From NCBI GenBank assembly GCA_026129465.1, contig JAHCIA010000001.1, positions 2,555,964 to 2,619,963 on the forward strand: a DNA stretch of 64,000 nt, read 5' to 3'. Source of the DNA: Flavobacteriales bacterium (GTDB lineage Bacteria; Bacteroidota; Bacteroidia; Flavobacteriales_F; PHOS-HE28). Under the pieces are notes generated by a model that ran no database searches, was not told the DNA's origin, and saw only the letters and a program-made list of their open reading frames with translations. Positions 42,361-54,300 of the stretch are shown one piece after another. Within the stretch, counting starts at the first letter, position 1, and each line of letters starts with the position of its first letter. The translations under genes were made by a program, and so were the position numbers.

Positions 42361-45300
42361 ATGAAGAAATTCGCGACCCTCCTGGCCCTTGCTCTTTTCG
42401 GCGGTGCCCTTTCGGCACAGACCGGAACGGAGTTCTGGATGGCTCCGCCAGACGTGACCTACTACCACAACACGCCGGGAGACGAACCCATTTTCCTGAA
42501 CGTGACCACCGGCGACCAGGCCGCAGTGGTCACCGTGCGGCAGCCGGCCAACGCGGCCTTCAATGGCGGCAACCCCATCGTGCTCAACGTGGCGGCCAAT
42601 TCGGCCGTGCGGCACAACCTCACGGCGCTGAAGGCCCAACTGGAGACGCGCCCGACCAACCTGGTGCGCAACACCGGCCTGTTGATCGAATCCACGGCGA
42701 ACATCACCTGCTACTACGAGCTGAGCAACACGAACAACCCGGATATCATGGCCCTGAAAGGGGCCAATGGCCTGGGCACCGAGTTCTACATCCCGTTGCA
42801 CAAGCACGCCCCTTACTTCAACCACAACTACTCTCCCAACAACGCGGACCTGGCCTTCGCCTCTTTCGACATCGTGGCCACGGAGAACAACACCACGGTG
42901 ATGATCTATTCGCCCGTGGCGGTGGATGGTCATCCGGCATTGGTGCCCTTCACCATCACGCTGAACAGGGGACAGACCTATTCCTGCGGCAACACCAATC
43001 CGCTCACGCACTTCGATCCGCTCACCCACCCATCGGGCGCCGTGGTCCTGAGCGACAAGCCTGTGGCGGTTTCGCTCAAGGACGACTCCAACCACAACCC
43101 ATCGGGCGGCTGCTATGATCTGATGCTGGACCAGATCGTGCCGGTGAACATCCTGGGCACGGACTACGTGGCGATCAAGGGTGGCCTGAACCAGACAGGT
43201 GACGAGTCGATGTTCATCATGGCCGTGCAGAACAACACGCAGGTGTTCATCGACGGCTCGGCCACGCCGGTGGCCACGCTCTTCGCGGGGCAGTACTACC
43301 GGCACGACATGGACTATCTCTTCGGCGGTCCGGTCAATTCCACATACATCCACACCAGCAAGCCCGCTTACGCCATCCACGTCACAGGCTTCGGATGCGA
43401 GCAGGGCATGGCCATCATGCCGCCACTGAACTGCGCGGGCAGCCAGGTGCTCAGTTTCACGCGTTCAACCGCGGAATCCTTCTTCCTGCACCTGCTGGTG
43501 CGCAATGGATCGCAGAATGATTTCGTGGTGACCGGCCCCGGCACGGCCACCATCCCCGGCAGCGCTTTCCAGCCCGTGCCGGGCACCGGAGGCGAATGGA
43601 TGGCCGCACGCATCGGATACAACCCCACGGAGGTGCCGGTGAACCAGGCATTCATCGTCACCAATACCAGTGATGTCTTCTCGCTGGCGATCATCAACGG
43701 CGGCGCCACCAGTGGGTGCCGTTACGGCTTCTTCTCGGAGTTCAGCGGCAGGATCGTGGTGGATGCTGGCCCTGACCAGACCCGCTGCGCGAGCGATCTG
43801 GTGCAGCTCAATGGCCATGTTTCGGGCGGAAGCACCACCGGCATCTGGACCACCACCGGCAGCGGCACATTCGATCCGTCGGCCACTGCGCTCAACGCCA
43901 CCTACATTCCAAGTATTGGTGACCTCGCGTTGGGCACGGTCACCTTGACGCTCACCTCCACCGGCCCCTGTACGCCCGAGTACGATTCCATGGTGGTGGA
44001 TTTCAGCGCGCTGCCCATCCCCGATGCGGGCGCCGCGATCGAAGCGTGCAAGAACAATCCTGCTGTGCAGTTGCAAGGCAGCATCCTCAATGCGGTGGGT
44101 GGCGTGTGGACCGGCGGCAGCGGCACTTTCCTGCCATCGAACGCGAACCTCAACGCCACCTACAATGCCACGGCCGCCGAGATCGACAACGGCTTGGTGA
44201 TGCTCTACCTCACCACCACGGGCAACGGGGTGTGCCCTGCTGTGACGGACAGTGTGCTGGTCTCCTTCTCGTCGCCCCCCGTGGTGAACGCCGGTGCCGA
44301 CCAGACCCTTTGCGCCAACAACGCCGCGGCCACATTGAACGGGTCTTTCACGGTGGCGACAGGGGCCATTTGGAGCGGTGGAGCGGGCAGCTTCGACCCG
44401 AGCACCACCAACGTCAACGCGATCTACACACCCACCGCCGCGGAGATCGCGAGCGGATCGGTGACGCTGACCCTGACCACCACGGGCAATGGAAGTTGTC
44501 TGGCGGTCACCGATCAGGTGATGCTTTCGTTCACGTCGGCTCCCACGGCCAACGCGGGCGGCAACGTGTCTGTTTGTGCCAACAACGCGGCGGTGACCTT
44601 GAATGGCGTGGTCACCGTGGCCTCCGGCGGCGTTTGGAGTGGTGGCACGGGTTCCTTCAGCCCCTCCAATACATCGCTGAATGCGACCTATACCCCCACG
44701 CTGGCGGAGATCGCCGCAGGTACGCTGACCCTGACGCTTGCCACTACGGGCAATGGCAACTGTTTGCCTGCCGTCTCGAACAAGACCATCGCCTTCACTC
44801 CGGCACCGATCGTCAATGCGGGCAGCGGAGGTAGCGTCTGCGCCAACAGCCCGGCCATCGCCCTCAACGGCAGTGTGATCGGTGCCACGGGTGGTGTTTG
44901 GACCGGTGGCGGCGGATCGTTCAGCCCCAATAACACGGTGCTGAACGCCACGTACACACCCACGGCGGCCGAGATCACCAGTGGCAGTGTGACCCTGAAC
45001 CTGACCAGCGCGGGCAACGGCAACTGCAACCCCGAGAGCAGCACGGTGGTCTGGTCGATCACCCCTTCGCCAACGGCCAATGCCGGTCCCGACCAGACAC
45101 TTTGCGCGAACAATCCTTCGGCCCAGCTCAACGGATCGTTCACCGTGGCCACCGGGGGCATCTGGACCGGCGGGGGCGGCAGCTACAGCCCGGCCAACAC
45201 CAACATGGGGGCGGTGTACACGCCCACGCCCGCCGAGATCGCCAATGGCAGCGTGACACTCACGCTCAGCACCACCGGCAATGGTGCATGCAGCGGAGCT

Positions 45301-48300
45301 TCCGACCAGGTGACGCTGAACTTCACGCCCGCCCCGGTGGCGAACGCCGGGCCGGATGTTTCCGCCTGCGCAAACAACGCGAGCGTTGCACTGAGCGGAA
45401 GTGTGAGCGGTGCCACGGGCGGGATCTGGAGTGGTGGCGGGGGCAGCTTCACGCCGAACAACACCACACTGAACGCCACTTATTCGCCGACGCCTGCGGA
45501 GATCGCGGCGGGGATACTGACATTGACACTGACCAGCACGGGCAATGGGAACTGCAACGCGGTGACCGATCAGGTGGCGATCACCTTCACGCCTGCGCCG
45601 ATCGTGAACGCGGGCACCAATGGGAGCGTATGCGCGAACAATGCGACGATCGCGCTCAACGGCACCGTGATCGGTGCCACGGGCGGTATCTGGAGCGGCG
45701 GTGGAGGCACGTTCACGCCGAACAACACCACCCTCAATGCCACCTACTCGCCTACAGCGGCCGAGATCACCACTGGCAGTGTGACCCTTACCCTGACCAG
45801 CGTGGGCCATGGCAATTGCAACGCGGTGAGCAGCCAGGTGATCTATGACATCACGCCTGCACCGACGGTGAACGCCGGTGCGGACCTGATCCTGTGTTCC
45901 AACAATCCTGCGGCCACATTGAATGGTTCATTCACAGTGGCCACTGGCGCTATCTGGAGCGGGGGCAACGGCAGCTACAACCCAGGAAATACCAACATGG
46001 GCGCGGTGTACACGCCGACGCCCGCGGAGATCGCCAACGGCAATGTGACTTTGACATTGACCACCACGGGCAATGGGCTCTGCAATGCCGTGAGCGACCA
46101 GGTGGTGTTGAGCTTCACTCCCGCACCCGTGGTGAACGCAGGACCGGATGCAACGGCGTGCGCCAACAACGCGAGCATTGCACTGGGCGGAAGTGTGAGC
46201 GGTGCCGCGGGTGGGATCTGGAGCGGTGGCGGTGGCAGCTTCACGCCGAACAACACCACCCTCAACGCGACCTATACCCCCACGCCTGCTGAGGTCGCGG
46301 CGGGGATACTGACATTGACACTGACCAGCACCGGCAACGGGAACTGCAACGCGGTGACCGATCAGGTGGCGATCACTTTCACGCCTGCGCCGATCGTGAA
46401 CGCAGGCACCAATGGAAGCGTGTGCGCGAACAACTCGGCGATCGCACTCAACGGCAGCGTGATCGGTGCCACGGGCGGTATCTGGAGCGGCGGCGGTGGT
46501 ACGTTCTCGCCGAACAACACCACGCTCAATGCCACCTACACGCCTACTGCGGCGCAGATCGCCAATGGAAGCGTGACGCTGACATTGACCAGCGTGGGCC
46601 ATGGCAACTGCAACGCGGTGAGCAGCCAGGTGACCTTCAGCATCACACCTGCACCGACCGTGAACGCGGGTCCCGATCAAACGCTGTGCGCCAACAACGC
46701 CACGGCCTCCTTGTCTGGCGCCTTCTCCATCGCCACGGGTGCCGTATGGAGCGGTGGTAGCGGCACCTTCTCGCCGAGCACCACCAACATGAACCCGATC
46801 TATACGCCGAGCCCGGCCGATCTCGCAGCGGGCAGCGTTACGATCACGTTGACCACGACCGGCAACGGTCTCTGCAACCCGGCCATTGACCAGATGACGC
46901 TCACCTTCACCGACCCTCCGTCGGCCAATGCCGGTCCCGATGTGACGGTATGCGCCAACAATGCGGCGGTAGCGCTTGGCGGCAGCGTGCTGGTGGCCTC
47001 GGGAGGTGTGTGGAGCGGTGGCGCGGGCACCTTCGCGCCCAACGCCAACACGCTCAACGCCACCTACACGCCCGGCGCTGCCGATATCGCCGCAGGACAG
47101 GTGACACTTACACTGACCACCACGGGCAACGGGAATTGCCTGCCCGCCACCGACACGCGTACCATCTTCTATACGCCTGCGCCGATCGTGAATGCCGGCG
47201 CCAATGGCACGGTATGCGCCAACGCGCCACAGATCGCCCTCAACGGCTCGGTGACCGGTGCGGTGGGGGGCGTGTGGAGCGGCGGCACCGGCAACTTCAC
47301 GCCGAACAACATCACCCTCAACGCCACCTACATGCCAAGCGCGGCGGAGATCGCGGCGGGCAGTGTGACGCTGACTCTCACCAGCGCTGGCAACGGCAAT
47401 TGCAACCCGGTGACCAGCCAGGTGACCTGGACCATCACCCCGGCACCCACGGTGAACGCCGGTGCCGACCAGACGCTTTGCGGCAACAATGCCAACGCGG
47501 TGCTCAATGCCGCGATCACCGGAGCCACCGGTGTGCAGTGGAGTGGCGGCATGGGACTTTACACCCCCGGCAACCTCGCACAGAACATCACCTATTCGCC
47601 TTCACCGACCGAGATAGCCAACGGCAGCGTGACACTGACGGCCACCACCACGGGCAATGGTCTATGCAATGCGGTGAGCGACCAGGTGACGGTCTCCTTC
47701 ACCCCGGCGCCCACGGCGAATGCCGGCCCTGACCAATCCGTGAGCGCGAACAACGCCAACACTACGCTGGCGGGCAGCTTCACGGTAGCCACGGGCATCC
47801 TGTGGAGCGGTGGGGCGGGCAGTTATTCCCCCAACAACACGACCCCCAATGCGGTGTACACGCCAACGGCATCCGAGATCGCCGCGGGCAGTGTGACCCT
47901 GACGATGACCACCACGGGCAACGGCTCCTGCGCAGCGACCAGTGATCAGATGACGATCACCTTCACAGAGGCGCCCACGGCCAACGCCGGCCCCGATCAG
48001 ACCATTTGTGCGAACAACGCCAGCGTTCAACTGAACGGGTCCGTGACCATCGCCACGGGCGGTATCTGGAGTGGTGGCGCGGGCACCTTCATCCCGAACA
48101 ACGCCACGCTCAACGCCACCTATATCCCCAGTGCTGCCGAGATCGCCGCGGGAAGCGTGACGCTGACCCTGACCACGGTGGGCAACGGGAACAGCAACCC
48201 GGTGAGCGACCAGGTGGTCATCACCATCACGCCCGCTCCGGTGGTGATCCCTGGCAGCACGATCACCGTGTGCGCCAATTCGGCCACGGCGCAATTGGCC

Positions 48301-51300
48301 GGTGTGGTGAACAATGCCGCAGGCGGCATCTGGACCGGTGGAGCGGGAGCCTTTGACCCCGGCAACACCAACCTCAATGCCACCTATACACCCTCGTTGG
48401 GGGAGATCGCCGCCGGGCAGGTGACGCTCACGCTGACCAGCACCGGCAACGGTCTGTGCAACGCCGTGTCGGCCAACCTGCTGATCCAGATCGCACCGGC
48501 GCCTGTGGTGAATGCCGGAGCCGACCAACTGGTCTGCGCCAACAACGCTACTGTGCAGCTCAATGGCAGCGTGGCCAACGCCACTGGCGGCATCTGGAGC
48601 GGTGGTACGGGCGGCTTCTCGCCAAGCATCACCGCACTGGGCGCCACCTACACGCCCTCCACCACGGAGTTGAACAATGGCAGTGTGACCCTGACCCTCA
48701 CCAGTACCGGCAACGGAAGCTGTGCACCGGTGAGCGACCAGGTCTTCATCGTCTTCTCCACCAGTCCCACGGCGAACGCCGGGCCGGATGTGACGGTGTG
48801 CGCCAACGATCCCACCGTGCAACTCAATGGCGTGGTGACGGTATCGGGCGGCGGCATCTGGAGCGGCGGCACGGGCACCTTCAGCCCGGGCCCCAACTCC
48901 TTGAACGCGACCTACGTGCCGAGCCCTGCGGAAGTGGCCCTGGGTGGCGTGACGCTGACGCTGACCACAACGCAGAATGGACTGTGCAGCGCGGTGAGCG
49001 ACCAGATGGTCATCACCATCATCGCCGCCCCGGTGGCCAATGCGGGCAACGACATCTTCGTGTGCAGCAACAATCCGCTCACGCAGCTTGGTGGTTCGGT
49101 CACCGGCGCAGGTGGCGGCCAGTGGAGCGGTGGTGCGGGTGTCTACAGCCCCTCGATCGCCTCGTTGAATGCCACCTACATGCCCACGCCGGCGGAAGTG
49201 GCAGCGGGCAGCATCATACTCACGCTTACCACCATCGGTACAGGCAACTGCGTGCCCGTGAGCGACCAGGTGCTGATCACCTTCACCCCGGCGCCTACGG
49301 CCAACGCTGGGCCTGATGAGGTCTTCTGCGCCAACAATGCGGCGATCCAGCTCAATGGCGCGGTCACCGTGGCCAACGGTGGATCATGGAGTGGCGCGCA
49401 GGGCAACTTCAGCCCCAATGCCAACACGCTGAACGCCATTTACACGCCTTCAGCCGGTGAACTCGCCGCGGGCAACGTGACGCTGACCCTGACCACCACG
49501 GGGAACAATGGCTGCTCGCCGGTCAGCGATCAGGTGACCTTCACCTTCACGCCCGCACCCACGGCCAACGCCGGTGTCGATCTGGTGAGTTGCGCCAACA
49601 ATGCCGGTGTGCAACTGAACGGTTCGGTGACGGTGGCGTCCGGCGGTCTATGGAGTGGCGGCACCGGCACGTACAGCCCGGGCAGCGCCTCGCTGAACGC
49701 GATCTACACGCCTTCGCCAGCGGAGATCTCCGCAGGAAGTGTGACGCTGACCCTGACCACGGTGGGCAATGGCACCTGCAACGCCGCGAGCGACCAAGTG
49801 GTGGTGACGATCAACCCGGCGCCCATCGTGCAGGCCAACACGCCGCTGCAGACCTGTGCCAACAATGCCAGCGTGCAGCTCTCCGGATCGGTGCAACATG
49901 CGAGCGGTGGCGTATGGAGCGGCGCGGGCGTTTTCACGCCTTCGCCCAACAACCTCAACGCCGTGTATCAACCCACCTCAGGAGAGATCGCTGCGGGCAG
50001 TGCCACGGTCATCCTTACCAGCACCGGCAATGGTCTGTGCAGCGCGGTAAGCACCCAGGTGACGATCGACATCAGCCCGGCACCGATCGCGAACGCAGGT
50101 GCCGATCAGGTACTGTGCGCCAACAACGCCACAGTGCAGCTCGGCGGCTCGGTGGTCGGTGCCAACAGCGGCGCCTGGACCGGTGGCTCGGGCACCTTCA
50201 GCCCCAATGCCGGAACCCTCAATGCCAGCTACGCGCCCAGCGCATCGGAGATCGCCAACGGCGGGGTGTGGCTCTACCTCAACACCACCGGCAATGGCGG
50301 CTGCCTCAGTGTGCAGGATTCGCTGTGGTTGACCTTCACCCCGGCGCCCACGGTGAATGCCGGTGCCGATGTGACGGTGTGCGCCAACGATGCGGCGGTG
50401 ACCTTGCAGGGCGCGATCACCGTGGCGAATGGTGCGCTGTGGAGCGGTGGTAATGGCACATTCAGCCCAACGGCACAGGCACTCAACGCCACCTATACGC
50501 CAACGGCTCTCGAGATCGCCAGTGGCCAGGTGGTCCTCACGCTCACCACCACGGGCAATGGCAATTGCAATGCGGTGAGCGACGCGATGACGATCCACTT
50601 CGACCCCACCCCTGTGGTGAACGCCGGTCCTGACCAGGCGGTGTGCGCCAACAACCCCGGGGTCACGCTCAACGGCTTCGTGGGCAATGCACCGGGCGGC
50701 ATTTGGACCGGCGGTGCGGGCACCTTCTTCCCCTCCAACGTGGCGCTGGCCACCCAGTATCAACCCACGGCGGAAGAGATCGCCAGCGGTTCGGTCACGT
50801 TCACCCTGACCAGCACGGGCACCACCATCTGCGCCGCCATGAGCGACCAGATGACCGTGACCTTCACCGGTGCGCCGATCGTGGACGCCGGCCCGGACCA
50901 GACCGTTTGCGTGAACAACCCGGCGGTGCAGCTCAACGGCGATGTGACCAATGCCAACGGCGGCGCCTGGAGTGGTGGTGGTGGCACCTTCAGCCCCAGC
51001 GCAAACGTACTGGGCCCTGTCTACACGCCCACCGCTTCCGAGCTGGCGGCGGGCCAGGTGACGCTGACCCTCACCAGCACCGGCAATGGCAACTGCTTCG
51101 CCACGAATGATGCGGTGACCGTCGTGTTCACGCCGGCTCCGGTGGTGAACGCCGGCCTGGATGCCAGCATCTGTGTGAACAACCCCGTGACCACATTGGA
51201 CGGTTCCGTGACCGTGGCCGCTGGTGCCACATGGAGCGGCGGCCTGGGCACCTTCAGCCCGAACGCCTGGACGCTTGACGCGCAGTACATCCCCACGCCT

Positions 51301-54300
51301 TTCGAGTTGCAGCAGGGCGGCGTGACCCTGACCCTGACCAGCACCGGCAACGGCAACTGCCTTGCCGTGAGCGACCAGGTGACACTGACCATGACCCCTG
51401 CACCCTTGGTGAACGCCGGCAACGACATCACCATCTGCAGCAACGCCTTGCAGGTGCCGCTGAACGGCACGGTGCAGGGTGGCGCGAGCACCGGCATGTG
51501 GAGCACCTCCGGCACAGGCACCTTCTTCCCCGGCGCCAACGTGCTCAATGCCACCTATCTGGCCAGCAGCCTGGATTCGCTGAACGGCGGCGTGGACCTG
51601 ACGCTGATCAGCACCAACAATGGTCTCTGCAATGCGGTGAGCGATGTGATCACCGTGACGATACTGCCGAACGCCAATGCTTTCGCCGGCCCGGACCAGG
51701 CGATATGTGCTTCGCAGAGCACCGTTCAACTCAACGGCACCATCACCGGCAACGCTTCGGAAGGCACCTGGTCCACCACGGGCGGAGGCGCTTTCCTGCC
51801 CAACGCCAATGCGGCCAATGCCATCTACCAGGTGGTGCCTGGCGACGCGGCACTGGGCACGCTCACCTTCACCTGGAGCGTGAACAGCTGCGACAACGCC
51901 ATGGACCAGATGGCCGTGACCATAACCCCGGTGAGCACGGTGAACGCGGGTCCTGATGTGACGACCTGTGTGAGCGAGCTGAATGTGCTGATCAACGGTA
52001 CGGTGGGAGGCGCCAGCAGCACGGGCGTGTGGAGCACCATGGGCACGGGCACCTTCGTGAACCCGGCCAGCGCGCTCTCCAACATCTACCAGGCCAGCGC
52101 CCAGGATTCTTTGCTGACCCAGGTGTCATTGGTGCTGACGGCGACCAATACGGGCGCCTGTGCACCGGCCTCCGACACGCTGCACATCAGCATCCTGCCC
52201 TTTGGCACGGTGAACGCCGGCCCCGACCTGAGCTTCTGTGCCAACAATGCGGTGGTGCAACTCAATGGCTCACTGAGCGGTGACGCCACGCAGATCCAGT
52301 GGACCACCTCGGGTACCGGTTCCTTCTTCCCGAGCAACACGGTGCTCACGCCCACCTACATCCCCAGCGCGGTGGACACGGCGATCGGCGAACTGACGCT
52401 GACCCTGAGCGCAGTCAACAGCTGCAACAGCGCAAGCGATGCGATGCAACTGACGCTTACCCCCGCGCCTTACGTGAACGCCGGTCCGGACCAGACCTAT
52501 TGCGAGTTGATCGACCAGTTCAGCTTGTCGGGCGTGATCAGCGGCGTGACCAACGTGGGCCAGTGGACCACCTCCGGCACGGGATCCATCGCCAACGCGG
52601 GCGCCTTGAACACCACCTACACGGCCAGCGCGGCGGATATCGCCAATGGACAGGTGACGCTGACGCTGACCTCGCTGAACAATGGCAACTGCAACGCCGT
52701 GAGCGATGCGATGACGATCCACATCACCGATGCGGTCATCGCCAACGCGGGACCTGACCAGAGTGTGTGCGTGCTGAGCGATCACGCGCAGATGCAGGGC
52801 ACCATCATCAATGGCTCACCCGCGGGCACCTGGAGCACCACTGGAAGCGGCACCTTCTTCCCCAGCGCAGATGTACTGAACGCGGCCTACTATTTCAGCC
52901 CGGCCGATGTGGCCAATGGTTCCGTGGTGTTGACCTTGACGGCGACCAATACCGGCACATGCCCGGCCACGCAGGACCAGATGGTCTTGACCTTCGGTGC
53001 GAGCAGCTTCGCCTATGCGGGCCTGGACCAGACGGTCTGTGCCAACTCGCCCATCGTGCAATTGGCGGGCAACTTCAGCGGAGGCGCGACCGGCATGGTC
53101 TGGAGCAGCAGCGGCTCGGGAAGCTTCAGCAACACCACGAACCCGAACGCCACTTACACGCTCAGTGCGGCCGACCTCGCCAATGGTGGCGTGACACTGA
53201 CCCTGACCACGATCACCAACGGCAGCTGCGCGCCGGCCACCGATGCCATGGTGGTGAGCGTACAGCAGCTGCCCACGATCAACGCGGGCAATGACATCAT
53301 CGCTTGCAGCGCCGCCGCCGTGCAACTTGTCGCCAATGCCGTGAACGCTCCTGGTGGCCTGTGGACCACTTCAGGCACCGGCACCTTCCTCAACCCCAAT
53401 GCCCTGGTGACCCTTTACTACCCGAGCGCGGCCGACAGCATCGCCGGTTCGGTGACGCTGACCGTGACCACCATGGGAGTCGCACCATGCAGCGCCGTGA
53501 GCGACCAGCTGGTGTTGAGCTTCGGCGGCGGTCTTTCGGCGAATGCGGGCCCGGATGTGGTCGCTTGCAGCGACGACCCGCAGATCGCCCTGAGCGGCAG
53601 TGTATCGGGCACCAGCACCGGCCAATGGAGCACCACGGGAACAGGCTCCTTCCTGCCTTCGGCCACGACCCTCAACGCCACCTACGTTCCCGGCCCGGCC
53701 GACTTCGTGATCGGCACCGTGGCGCTGATACTCACCACCACCAACAATCTGGGTTGCCCCGCCGGGGTGGACACCATGCTGGTGAGCTACCATGTGCCAC
53801 CCGTGGTGAGCGCCGGCCCGGACCAGATCCTCTGCAGCGGCATGCAACCAGTGGCATTGAACGGTGTGGTCCAGAATGCGGGCTCCGTGCTGTGGAGCAC
53901 CATGGGCAGCGGCGCCTTTGCGGACGCGGCCGCGCTGGCCACCACCTACACGCCCTCGGTTAACGACAGCATCGCGGGCGGGGTCTGGATCACCATCACG
54001 GGCTTCGGAACCGGCCTCTGCGGCAACGAGCATGACTCGCTCTTCGTGGACATCGTGCCCGCCCGCATCGCCAGCGCAGGGCCCGACCAGTTCCTCTGCG
54101 CCGACGGCACCACCATCCAACTGGGCGGCGCGGTGATCGGCGCCGGCGGAGGCGTGTGGAGCACCACGGGCACGGGCATCTTCCTGCCGGACAACGCTTC
54201 GCTGAACGCCCAATACCTGCCCAGCGCCACCGACCTCGTATTCCCTGAGCTGCATTTCGTTCTGGGCACCACGGGCAACATGGGCTGCCCGGCCGCCACA

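Noticed and set aside
43465..51729. Several long minus-strand open frames opposite the giant adhesin, with repeated protein patterns
   Set aside because: Their repeats are mirror products of the 264-bp units on the plus strand. They have no signal, no domain and no start context.
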